Source: Lysinibacillus fusiformis (lineage in GTDB: Bacteria > Bacillota > Bacilli > Bacillales_A > Planococcaceae). Taken from it: DNA of 64,000 nt. Below the pieces are notes generated by a model. It saw nothing but the letters and a program-made list of their open reading frames with translations, was not told the DNA's origin and did not search any database. Shown here one piece after another: positions 19,762 to 27,856 of the stretch (position 1 is its first letter; every line of letters begins with the position of its first letter). The position numbers and the translations under genes are program-made. The DNA is taken from NCBI RefSeq assembly GCF_016925635.1, contig NZ_CP070490.1, positions 1,178,001-1,242,000 on the forward strand, in the 5' to 3' direction.

Positions 19762-19777
19762 TGGCACTAATCTTGCA
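19762..19777 (+). promoter_or_regulatory. Sigma-54 promoter of oppBCDF
   Basis: TGGCACTAATCTTGCA matches the -24/-12 consensus TGGCAC-N5-TTGCA in every fixed position. It sits between the peptidase terminator and oppB, 49 bases before the oppB ATG. Confidence 0.88.
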
Positions 19778-19825
19778 AATAAAATAATAGATTCAACACA
19801 CTAAATTTAGTAGGAGGTCCTTTCC

Positions 19826-20749
19826 ATGATTCGCTACATTTTCACCCGAATCGGCTATATGATGATCACGTTATTTATAATCATCTTGCTTTCATTTTTT
19901 CTTATGAAAGCTCTACCTGGTTCTCCATTCAACGATGAACGGTTACCCGAAACACAAAAAGAATTACTGTACAAAAAATACGGCCTAGATAAGCCAGTAC
20001 CTGTACAGTTTGGGATTTACCTGTCGAATCTTATTCAAGGGGATTTAGGTGTTTCTTTTGTTTTTGATAATCGTCCGGTTACTAAAATTATTCAAGAACG
20101 CATTGGCGCCTCGGCTATCCTCGGATTCCAAGCCGTATTTGTCGGAACTATTATCGGCTTACTGTTAGGTATCGTTGCAGCATTAAAACATAACACCATA
20201 ATCGATTACGGTGCAACCGTCTTAGCCGTACTCGGTATATCTATTCCATCATTTGTATTTGCGGGTTTTTTACAATATTGGGTTGGTGTTAAACTCGGCT
20301 GGCTCCCGATTGCTTTTTGGAACGGTTTTGAATACTCGATTTTACCAACCATCGCTTTAGCAGTTGGCGTTGTAGCAACCATTGCCCGCTTTACACGCAT
20401 TGAAATGTTAGAGGTACTTAACCAAGAATATATTTTAACCGCTCAATCAAAAGGATTATCGAATGCTTATATTATTACAAAGCATGGCATTCGCAATGCG
20501 CTTATTCCAATCATTACAATTATCGGACCTTTAACTGTGAATACGATTACTGGTTCACTTGTTATTGAGAAAATTTTTAGTATCCCTGGTTTAGGGGAAC
20601 AATTTGTTAATTCAATTATTACAAATGATTATCAACTGATTATGGGCACAACGATTTTTTACGCCGTTTTATTTGTCAGTGTCATTTTAATTATTGATAT
20701 TCTATACGGGTTCATTGATCCTCGTATTCGTGTAGCGGGAGGCGAATAA
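19826..20749 (+). CDS. oppB: Oligopeptide ABC transporter permease OppB-like
   Basis: A 307-residue inner-membrane permease of the OppB/DppB family with six hydrophobic segments. The N-terminus MIRYIFTRIGYMMITLFIII is typical of the family, and the cytoplasmic EAA loop is seen in TAQSKGLSNAYIITKHGIRN. AGGAGG lies upstream of the ATG. First gene of oppB-oppC-oppDF plus a small membrane protein, under a sigma-54 promoter. Confidence 0.95.
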   Translation: MIRYIFTRIGYMMITLFIIILLSFFLMKALPGSPFNDERLPETQKELLYKKYGLDKPVPVQFGIYLSNLIQGDLGVSFVFDNRPVTKIIQERIGASAILGFQAVFVGTIIGLLLGIVAALKHNTIIDYGATVLAVLGISIPSFVFAGFLQYWVGVKLGWLPIAFWNGFEYSILPTIALAVGVVATIARFTRIEMLEVLNQEYILTAQSKGLSNAYIITKHGIRNALIPIITIIGPLTVNTITGSLVIEKIFSIPGLGEQFVNSIITNDYQLIMGTTIFYAVLFVSVILIIDILYGFIDPRIRVAGGE

Positions 20750-20752
20750 TTT

Positions 20753-21781
20753 ATGACAGCAAAAATCACTGAAGAAACAAAGCATTATCCTGCCGATTTG
20801 TTTGAACTTGCCTCTCAAGCAGATATCGTCTCTGATATTGTACTTCGACCTGAGCAATCATTTTGGCAAGATGCTTGGCGTGGTTTACGTAAAAATAAAG
20901 CAGCCATTGTTGGCTTATGTATTATTATTTTCGTTATTTTATTAGCTATTTTCGGACCATTTATGAATAGTCACGGCTATGACGAACAAAACATTGCGCG
21001 CACCAATTTACCGCCAAAAGTTCCCGTTCTCGAACATCTGCCATTCTTAGGTTTGAACGGCGTCGACGGGCGTGGTGTGGATCAATACGAAAAAAAAGGT
21101 ATTACCGAATATTTTTGGTTCGGTACAGATGAATTAGGACGAGATTTATGGACACGTATTTGGCAAGGCACTCGTATTTCACTTTATATTGCCTTTCTCG
21201 CAGCTACGATTGATTTAATTATCGGCGTTGCTTACGGTGCTATTTCAGCCTTTTATGGCGGCCGCACTGACAATGTAATGCAACGTATTATTGAAGTGTT
21301 AGTTGGTATTCCAGGATTAATTGTCAATATTCTTCTTATTCTTATTTTGAAGCCCGGCATCCTTTCCATTACACTCGCAATGGTTATCGTTGGCTGGATT
21401 AGTATGGCCCGTATCGTTCGTGCACAAATATTAAAGCTAAAATCATATGAATATGTACTTGCCTCCAGAACACTTGGAGCTAGTAACCAACGATTAATTT
21501 GGAAGCATTTGATTCCTAACACTCTTGGATCGATTATTGTCGCTACTACTTTTACTATACCTGGCGCCATTTTCACAGAAGCCCTACTAAGTTTTATCGG
21601 ATTAGGTCTACAACCACCTACTGCTTCCTTAGGAACAATTGTCAATGACTCATATAAACTATTGCGCATTTACCCACATGGCATGATTGTTTCTTCTATA
21701 ATTATTAGCTTAATTATGATTAGCTTCAATTTACTTGGAGATGGACTGCGCGATGCATTCGATCCAAAAGTACGTAAATAA
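20753..21781 (+). CDS. oppC: Oligopeptide ABC transporter permease OppC-like
   Basis: A 342-residue permease of the OppC/DppC family: the N-terminal soluble segment ending in QDAWRGLRKNKAAIVGL, then six membrane spans. FGTDELGRDLWTRIWQGTR and the EAA loop SRTLGASNQRLIWKHLIPN are diagnostic. It starts three bases after oppB and has GGGAGG inside the oppB end. Partner of OppB in the membrane channel. Confidence 0.95.
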   Translation: MTAKITEETKHYPADLFELASQADIVSDIVLRPEQSFWQDAWRGLRKNKAAIVGLCIIIFVILLAIFGPFMNSHGYDEQNIARTNLPPKVPVLEHLPFLGLNGVDGRGVDQYEKKGITEYFWFGTDELGRDLWTRIWQGTRISLYIAFLAATIDLIIGVAYGAISAFYGGRTDNVMQRIIEVLVGIPGLIVNILLILILKPGILSITLAMVIVGWISMARIVRAQILKLKSYEYVLASRTLGASNQRLIWKHLIPNTLGSIIVATTFTIPGAIFTEALLSFIGLGLQPPTASLGTIVNDSYKLLRIYPHGMIVSSIIISLIMISFNLLGDGLRDAFDPKVRK

Positions 21782-21794
21782 GGAGGTGTTCACG

Positions 21795-23783
21795 ATGAAA
21801 ACAATTTTAGAAGTCAAAAATCTTAGTGTTTCCTTCAACACTTATAGTGGCGAAGTACAAGCTGTACGCAATGTTTCGTTTGACTTATATGAAGGTGAAA
21901 CATTAGCAATCGTTGGCGAATCAGGCTCTGGAAAATCGGTTACTTCAAAAAGCCTATTACGCTTAAATCCTAGTGAAACAACAATGATTAAAAATGGCCA
22001 AATCTTTTATCAACATAAAAATATTTTAGATTACAGTGAACAGCAAATGCGTAGGCTTCGCGGGGCTGAAATCTCAATGGTTTTCCAAGATCCTATGACA
22101 GCGTTAAACCCTACGATGACGATTGGCAGTCAAATTGCAGAAAGCATTAAAAAACATACGTCTTTACGTGGCAAGCACATAACAGAGCGTGTCATTGAAT
22201 TATTACAGCTTGTTGGTATTAAAGAAGCAGATAAACGCTATAAGCAATACCCACATCAATTTTCAGGTGGCATGCGTCAAAGAATTGTCATTGCAATGGC
22301 ACTCGCGTGCGAACCGCGCATTATTATTGCAGATGAACCGACTACGGCATTGGATGTTTCAATCCAAGCCCAAATATTAGAATTGCTTAAAAACATCCAA
22401 AAAAAGATGAATCTATCGATTATTTTCATTACCCATGATTTAGGGGTTGTCGCAAAAATGGCTGATCGTGTTGCCGTAATGTATGCAGGTAAAATTGTTG
22501 AAATTGGCTTAGTAGATGAGATTTTTTACCACTGTCAACATCCTTATACACAGGGACTACTCGCTGCGATGCCAAATCCAGATATCGATTCAGAATCGTT
22601 ATATGCCATTCCGGGGATACCGCCTAACCTCTTACAACCACCTGTAGGAGATGCCTTTGCGGCTCGCAATAAACAAGCACTCAAAATCGATTTTCTAGAG
22701 GAACCACCTATGTTTAAGGTTAGCGATACTCATTATGCAGCAACTTGGCTACTGCATAAGCAAGCACCTACTATGATACCGATTCATCAACAGCTAGCGC
22801 AGGAACAGCACAAGGAACGTGCAGAAACACCAGTATTCGATACTAACAATCCGTATTTATCCTTAAAGAAAGTAAAGCAATATTTTAAATTAGGAAAAAA
22901 TACGATTAACAAAGCGATTGATGGTATTACTTTTGATATTTATAAAGGGGAAATTTTTGGTTTAGTTGGTGAATCAGGCTGTGGCAAATCCACTACAGGC
23001 CGCTCTATAATCGGACTCAATACAATAACAGATGGCACCATCCAAATTGATGGGCAATCTATTCATGATGTGAAGACAAAACAAGAGAAGCTTGCCTTCA
23101 ATCGCAAAGTCCAAATGATTTTCCAAGACCCCTATTCTTCACTTAATCCACGTATGAAAATAGCAGACATCATCGCTGAAGGTCTTGCTATTCATGGCGT
23201 ACCGAAAAGTGAATGGAAATCAAATATTTATGAGCTTTTAAATATTGTAGGCTTAACAAAGGAATATGCGAATCGTTATCCACATGAACTAAGTGGTGGA
23301 CAACGTCAGCGCATTGGTATTGCTCGTGCACTGGCTGTAGAGCCGGAATTAATTATTGCCGATGAACCAATTTCTGCATTGGACGTGTCCATTCAAGCGC
23401 AAATCGTTAATTTACTGAAAAAGCTACAGAAGGAACGAGGATTAACGTATTTATTTATTGCACACGATTTATCGATGGTGAAATATATAAGTAATCGTAT
23501 CGGGGTCATGCATCGGGGTAAAATTGTTGAGTTAGCGGAAAGTCAGGAACTTTATGACCACCCTATCCATCCTTATACAAAATCTTTGTTATCAGCTATT
23601 CCTCTGCCTGACCCTAAATTAGAGCGTGAACGACAAAGGATTATTTTTAATGAAATGAAATACAACGCCAATGATCGAGCAAATGAAAAGTTTATAGAAG
23701 TCCGTCCAGGTCATTTTGTCATGCTTACGGAGGATGAACTAATGCAATATCACCAAACAAACGCTAAAGGTATTTTGCTATGA
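21795..23783 (+). CDS. Oligopeptide ABC transporter, fused OppD-OppF ATPases
   Basis: A 662-residue protein with two complete ABC ATPase domains in one chain: the N-terminal half resembles OppD and the C-terminal half OppF. Each has a Walker A (GESGSGKS, GESGCGKS), a signature (FSGGMRQR, LSGGQRQR) and a Walker B (IIADEPTTALD, IIADEPISALD). The OppD-specific HPYTQGLLAAMP and OppF-specific HPYTKSLLSAIPLP tails are both seen. AGGAGG precedes the ATG at 21795. Fused OppDF proteins of this kind are known (for example GsiA-like proteins), but oppD and oppF are usually separate genes in Bacillus. Confidence 0.95.
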   Translation: MKTILEVKNLSVSFNTYSGEVQAVRNVSFDLYEGETLAIVGESGSGKSVTSKSLLRLNPSETTMIKNGQIFYQHKNILDYSEQQMRRLRGAEISMVFQDPMTALNPTMTIGSQIAESIKKHTSLRGKHITERVIELLQLVGIKEADKRYKQYPHQFSGGMRQRIVIAMALACEPRIIIADEPTTALDVSIQAQILELLKNIQKKMNLSIIFITHDLGVVAKMADRVAVMYAGKIVEIGLVDEIFYHCQHPYTQGLLAAMPNPDIDSESLYAIPGIPPNLLQPPVGDAFAARNKQALKIDFLEEPPMFKVSDTHYAATWLLHKQAPTMIPIHQQLAQEQHKERAETPVFDTNNPYLSLKKVKQYFKLGKNTINKAIDGITFDIYKGEIFGLVGESGCGKSTTGRSIIGLNTITDGTIQIDGQSIHDVKTKQEKLAFNRKVQMIFQDPYSSLNPRMKIADIIAEGLAIHGVPKSEWKSNIYELLNIVGLTKEYANRYPHELSGGQRQRIGIARALAVEPELIIADEPISALDVSIQAQIVNLLKKLQKERGLTYLFIAHDLSMVKYISNRIGVMHRGKIVELAESQELYDHPIHPYTKSLLSAIPLPDPKLERERQRIIFNEMKYNANDRANEKFIEVRPGHFVMLTEDELMQYHQTNAKGILL

Positions 23784-24142
23784 GGTTAATTAAAGTAATG
23801 ATAATAACAGTTTGTATTTTTTTATGTTCCTTGTTTTATACATTATTATCAAAACAAGCTGTCTCACTACTAACAATGATTAACTACACGTTTCTTCTTT
23901 CTCTTGCTTGTACAATCATTGGTGGCTCGTTATTTGTTGTGCAAGGTGGGTTTTTCAACGGCATTGGTTATAGCTTTAAACGTTTTTTTGCTCGTGTTTC
24001 AAAAAATGGAGCGTACGCCTTTGAATTAGATGATAATCTGGAATTTATCCAAGCGCCTACATATTCCTTTACGTATCCTCTTCTAGTAGCAGGAACGCTC
24101 GGTTGTCTTATCACTACTCTTTTATCTGTTATGTTGTATTGA
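23780..24142 (+). CDS. Small membrane protein, DUF3899-like, in the opp operon
   Basis: A 120-residue protein with three to four hydrophobic segments and a short cytoplasmic basic loop (GIGYSFKRFFARVSK). It resembles the DUF3899 family, which I recall occurring downstream of peptide ABC transporters in Bacillaceae. Start overlaps the oppDF stop by four bases (ATGA), so it is co-translated with the transporter. Role unknown; an accessory or regulatory membrane subunit is a guess. Confidence 0.75.
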   Translation: MRLIKVMIITVCIFLCSLFYTLLSKQAVSLLTMINYTFLLSLACTIIGGSLFVVQGGFFNGIGYSFKRFFARVSKNGAYAFELDDNLEFIQAPTYSFTYPLLVAGTLGCLITTLLSVMLY

Positions 24143-24203
24143 CTCATCACTAACATCAGTATGCCTTACCACTACCTATTCATAGAGGGGCATGCCATGG
24201 CCT

Positions 24204-24312
24204 ATTGATTTCCGTTACGGGTTGCTCGTTTGCGGTCATGGCTTAAGCCTCCTCTGCTATGCTACCTTCGGTGTCCTAAGTCTCACGCTTTCCCTTAGTA
24301 GTCGAGCAACCC
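24204..24312 (-). repeat. Hairpin-forming intergenic repeat, copy 3 (inverted)
   Basis: GGGTTGCTCG 24219-24228 pairs with CGAGCAACCC 24303-24312. Read on the minus strand, the trailer GTAACGGAAATCAAT (24204-24218) matches copies 1 and 2, so this copy is in the opposite orientation. It lies in the 579-base gap between the opp operon and oppA, in which no gene is seen. Confidence 0.65.
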
Positions 24313-24419
24313 TTCACTACAAGCATCCGCCGTAGCGAATATCATCGTGAGAAATGAAGCTTTAGCTATTCTTTTCTTTTCCATTAACTAAAAATTCAGA
24401 AGATACCACTAGTTGATGG

Positions 24420-24530
24420 TAGCGGAGGCGGGAACAGCACACAATGTAAGACGCAACAAGCCCACGCGCTAGCGAGGGGTTGCGGCTTACGGTGTGCCCG
24501 CGGAAAGCACCGCCGCAGCGGACATCAACG
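24420..24530 (+). repeat. Hairpin-forming intergenic repeat, copy 4
   Basis: A GC-rich nested hairpin in AT-rich surroundings: GCACAC with GTGTGC, GTAAG with CTTAC, CGCAAC with GTTGCG and GGCGG with CCGCC pair in order. The trailer GCAGCGGACATCAAC near 24516-24530 is a diverged form of that in the other copies. Confidence 0.55.
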
Positions 24531-24540
24531 TGATAGAAAA

Positions 24541-24696
24541 AAAGAGGCTGGGACAAAAAGAAAAAATGTTAGACCAAGATATAATTGGTCTAACATTTTT
24601 TTGATTTAGGAAGGCATATTTAACTTCTTAAAGTGAAAAAGCTATTATCAATTTTTATTGTTTTTCAATATAATCGAATTCTGTCCCAGCCTCTTT
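24541..24696. repeat. Inverted-repeat intergenic element with internal hairpin
   Basis: A 156-base element bounded by perfect 15-base inverted repeats, AAAGAGGCTGGGACA (24541-24555) and TGTCCCAGCCTCTTT (24682-24696). It is too short to code for a transposase. Termini of the GAGGCTGGGACA type occur widely in Firmicutes intergenic repeats as I recall. It abuts the 3' end of oppA. Confidence 0.75.
24561..24601. terminator. Hairpin inside the inverted-repeat element, terminator-like
   Basis: AAAAAATGTTAGACCA (24561-24576) and TGGTCTAACATTTTTT (24586-24601) form a perfect 16-bp stem with a nine-base loop. A-start and T-end arms allow termination in both directions between the converging opp operon and oppA. 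Confidence 0.75.
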
Positions 24697-24721
24697 CCCT
24701 TATCCCTAATGCCATGTTTTA

Positions 24722-26404
24722 TTACTTTTCGATTTCAACCCATTTATAGCTAATATCCGCTGAGAATGGATGTTCATATAAATTTTTCACATATGGCTTC
24801 TTCAAACGACTTACACCTTTTTGGAATGTTGGAGCAAATGCAACATCTTCCATCATCCGTTTTTCAGCTTGTTGCATTAATTGCCAGCGCTCCGCAATAT
24901 CAGCAGTCGTTTTTGCTTGCTTAATTAACGCATCCACTTCTGTATTTTTATAGTGGGATTGATTATAGTAGGCTGTTGATTCAAATAAATCAATATATGT
25001 CATCGGATCTTGATAGTCTGGACCCCAGCCACCATAGTCTAAATCGTAATCAACAGCGCCTTCTAATGCTAGTTTTTGTTTATTCGGCTGCATATTAATC
25101 GTTAGCTCTAAGCCAGCAAGATTCGTTTCTAATTGATTTTTAATAAATTCAGCAGCCTTTTTTGATTCTGCTCGGTCATATGTTAAAAAATCGAGATTTA
25201 CTTTATCAACTCCAAGTTCTTGTAAACCAGTAGCCCATGCCTTTTTCGCCGCTTCAATATCCGTCTTATTCATATCGCCATTCGCTTCGCGGAAATCAGC
25301 GCCATTCTCATCCGTTGATAAACCTTGAGGAACTAAATAGTAAGCCGGAATAGAACCATCCTGTAAAATGACATCCGCAAAACCTTGTTTATCCCAAGCC
25401 ATATCAATCGCTTTACGAATGTTCTTATTCGCTAAAAACTTATTTTCATGATTCATACGAATAAAATACGTATTTGGTTTTAAAAATGTTGAATATTCGG
25501 GGCTATCTTTGTATTGCGCTACATACTCACTTGATAACTCAGTCGTATCAATTTCCCCTGCCTCATATAAATTGACTGCTGTAGCTGTATCTTTTACAAT
25601 TTTTTGCGTTATTTTCGTTAACTTAACAGCCTCTTTGTCCCAATAGTTTTCATTCTTCACAAAAGTCCATCCTTGTCCATGTTGCCAAGACTCCATAATA
25701 AATGGACCATTATAAATCATATTTGCTGCTTCTAACGCGTATTGATCACCTTGTGCCTCTGTAAATTCTTCATTTAACGGGAAGAATGGCGCGTAAGTTG
25801 TTAAGCTTAAAAAATATGGAATTGGTGCGTTCAATTGCACCTCAAGCGTAAAATCATTTAGCGCTTTTATACCAATTTCATCTACTTTACCAAACAGCGG
25901 ATCTCCTTCGGTTTGCACATTTGTAGCATTTTTAATATCGAGCATTAAATAAGAATAAATTGCTTGTGTTTCAGGATTAATGGCTCTTTTCCAAGCGTAG
26001 ACAAAGTCATGCGCCGTAACCGGAGTGCCATTGCTCCAAACTGCATCTTCACGTAATTTGAACGTATACACCGTCCCATCTTCTGAGACTTCATATGACG
26101 CTGCCATACCTGGCACTGGCGTGTTTTCTGGTCCAATGCGATATAATCCCTCAAATACTGAATTCATCGCCGTAACAGCTAGTGCATCTACACTTCCTAA
26201 AGAACTCATCGTCGTTAAATCACCGCCCGCAACTAAATTAAGTTCCTGTGCAATAGCAGACTGTCCCCCATCAGTAGCTTCATTGTCCGTACTTTTTCCC
26301 CCAGTTGAGCTACCGGCTGAATTGTCTTCTTTACCATAGCAGCCAACTAATACAACGAGCATAAGACCTAACAATACAACGAGCCATATCGTCTTTTTAG
26401 CCAT
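24722..26404 (-). CDS. oppA: Oligopeptide-binding lipoprotein OppA-like
   Basis: A 560-residue extracellular peptide-binding lipoprotein of SBP family 5. Signal peptide MAKKTIWLVVLLGLMLVVLV ends in the lipobox LVGC. Family markers include the N-terminal DLTTMSSLGS segment, TAHDFVYAWKRAINPET and LRKAID-like NIRKAIDMAWD. ATG at 26404 follows AAGGGG; an in-frame TTG two codons earlier is less likely. It converges on oppBCDF rather than sharing that operon and has its own sigma-54 promoter at 26460-26475. It probably serves the OppBC-OppDF importer. Confidence 0.95.
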   Translation of the reverse strand: MAKKTIWLVVLLGLMLVVLVGCYGKEDNSAGSSTGGKSTDNEATDGGQSAIAQELNLVAGGDLTTMSSLGSVDALAVTAMNSVFEGLYRIGPENTPVPGMAASYEVSEDGTVYTFKLREDAVWSNGTPVTAHDFVYAWKRAINPETQAIYSYLMLDIKNATNVQTEGDPLFGKVDEIGIKALNDFTLEVQLNAPIPYFLSLTTYAPFFPLNEEFTEAQGDQYALEAANMIYNGPFIMESWQHGQGWTFVKNENYWDKEAVKLTKITQKIVKDTATAVNLYEAGEIDTTELSSEYVAQYKDSPEYSTFLKPNTYFIRMNHENKFLANKNIRKAIDMAWDKQGFADVILQDGSIPAYYLVPQGLSTDENGADFREANGDMNKTDIEAAKKAWATGLQELGVDKVNLDFLTYDRAESKKAAEFIKNQLETNLAGLELTINMQPNKQKLALEGAVDYDLDYGGWGPDYQDPMTYIDLFESTAYYNQSHYKNTEVDALIKQAKTTADIAERWQLMQQAEKRMMEDVAFAPTFQKGVSRLKKPYVKNLYEHPFSADISYKWVEIEK

Positions 26405-26459
26405 ACTCAAAACCCCTTTGATTTTATTGCACGATAGATACCGTACTGACTAATTTATA

Positions 26460-26475
26460 TGCAATTATCATGCCG
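26460..26475 (-). promoter_or_regulatory. Sigma-54 promoter of oppA
   Basis: Minus-strand CGGCATGATAATTGCA keeps the GG and GC dinucleotides at the required ten-base spacing; only the first T of TGGCA is replaced. It lies 56 bases upstream of the oppA ATG. Confidence 0.72.
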
Positions 26476-26498
26476 ATACTTTTTTAGGCTTATAAAAC

Positions 26499-26514
26499 TG
26501 GCATAGAAATTGCA
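26499..26514 (+). promoter_or_regulatory. Sigma-54 promoter of the second M24B peptidase
   Basis: TGGCATAGAAATTGCA matches the -24/-12 consensus. It lies 29 bases before the peptidase ATG and back to back with the oppA promoter; the two -24 elements are about 26 bases apart. Confidence 0.88.
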
Positions 26515-26542
26515 ATATATTCTTAAAAGGGGGAATTAGAAC

Positions 26543-27607
26543 ATGTCACAATTACAAAAAGTACGAGTTGCATTACAGAAACAAGAAACAGAGGCGCTTA
26601 TTATAACAAACGACCAAAACCGTCGTTATTTAACTGGGTTTACGGGGAGTGCTGGTACAGTAGTAATTACACCAACACAAGCAATTTTACTTGTTGATTT
26701 TCGTTATACCGAACAGGCAACGAAACAAAGCGGTGCTTTTGATGTACGCCAAATAGATCGCGCACATTTATATGACACGATTCAAGCGATTTTAGACGCA
26801 GAATCTATCCAAACGGTTGGATTTGAACAACAGCATGTGAGTTACTATACGTATCAATTGATGGCTAGTAAACTAACGGCAACATTAAAACCGCTATCTA
26901 ATATTGTGGAAGATTTGCGGATGATTAAAACGCCAGAGGAAATTGAACTGATAAAAAAAGCCGCGTGGATTTCAGACGAGGCATTCCAACATATTTTAAA
27001 ATTTATTAAACCTGGCGTTTCAGAGGTTGACATTGCCAATGAATTAGAAGCACATATGCGTAAAAATGGGGCTGCTGGGGCTGCATTCGATATGATTATT
27101 GCTTCTGGTAAGCGCTCCGCCCTACCACATGGTGTTGCAACTTACAAAATCGTAGAACAAGGCGATATGCTGACACTAGACTTCGGTGCTTATTATCAAG
27201 GTTATCGTTCAGATATGACGCGAACAATCGCTGTTGGTGAGCCACCAGAAAAATTAAAAGAAATCTATCAAATCGTTTACGACTCGTTGCAACATGCACT
27301 CACGCATATGAAGGCTGGTATTACAGGGAAAGAAGCAGATAGCTATAGCCGCGATTACATTAAAGACAAAGGTTATGGCGAACTTTATGGTCACGGTTCT
27401 GGGCACGGTATCGGCTTAGATATCCATGAAAATATTTTTATGTCTACTGTTTGTGAAGATATGCTAGAAGAGAATATGGTACTTACAGTGGAACCTGGTA
27501 TTTATATAGCCGATTTAGGTGGTGTTCGAATAGAAGATGATGTCGTTATCACAAAAGATGGCATTGAAATCATTACGCACTCTCCAAAGGAGCTTATTAT
27601 TTTATAA
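26543..27607 (+). CDS. M24B metallopeptidase, Xaa-Pro dipeptidase/aminopeptidase P type (second copy)
   Basis: A 354-residue creatinase-fold peptidase with an N-terminal domain containing NRRYLTGFTGSAG and intact dimetal ligands D213, D224, H288, E317 and E331 (LDFGAYY, SDMTRTI, HGSGHGIGLDIHE, VEPGIYI, GVRIEDD). GGGGG precedes the ATG. It resembles YqhT-like enzymes of Bacillus. Divergent from oppA and under its own sigma-54 promoter, it likely cleaves Xaa-Pro or Xaa-hydroxyproline peptides brought in by the importer. Confidence 0.94.
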   Translation: MSQLQKVRVALQKQETEALIITNDQNRRYLTGFTGSAGTVVITPTQAILLVDFRYTEQATKQSGAFDVRQIDRAHLYDTIQAILDAESIQTVGFEQQHVSYYTYQLMASKLTATLKPLSNIVEDLRMIKTPEEIELIKKAAWISDEAFQHILKFIKPGVSEVDIANELEAHMRKNGAAGAAFDMIIASGKRSALPHGVATYKIVEQGDMLTLDFGAYYQGYRSDMTRTIAVGEPPEKLKEIYQIVYDSLQHALTHMKAGITGKEADSYSRDYIKDKGYGELYGHGSGHGIGLDIHENIFMSTVCEDMLEENMVLTVEPGIYIADLGGVRIEDDVVITKDGIEIITHSPKELIIL

Positions 27608-27640
27608 TCAATTCATACTGTGCGGAGAAAATTTCTAAAT

Positions 27641-27657
27641 TTTATACACTTGGTGTC
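27641..27657. promoter_or_regulatory. Candidate activator site between the second peptidase gene and rpoN
   Basis: TTTATACACTTGGTGTC contains the imperfect palindrome ACAC-TTG-GTGT. The same ten bases TTTATACACT followed by NNGTGT recur at 36616-36630, upstream of the dehydrogenase operon. A binding site for the sigma-54 activator is possible; two sites are not enough to be sure. Confidence 0.3.
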
Positions 27658-27856
27658 ACAATGTTTATTTTTTTGACACATTGGCTACTTCTTTTACTAA
27701 CAGCAATTATAGATAATTCCTTGCAGATGACATCCTATATGTCAAAAATTTTAGTCACCGCTGATGAGGAAAATACAACTGACACGATTATATTTTCATT
27801 ACGAACATCATTTTCTATAGTTTTATGGCAATTAAATAGAGAATCGAGGTTTTATT

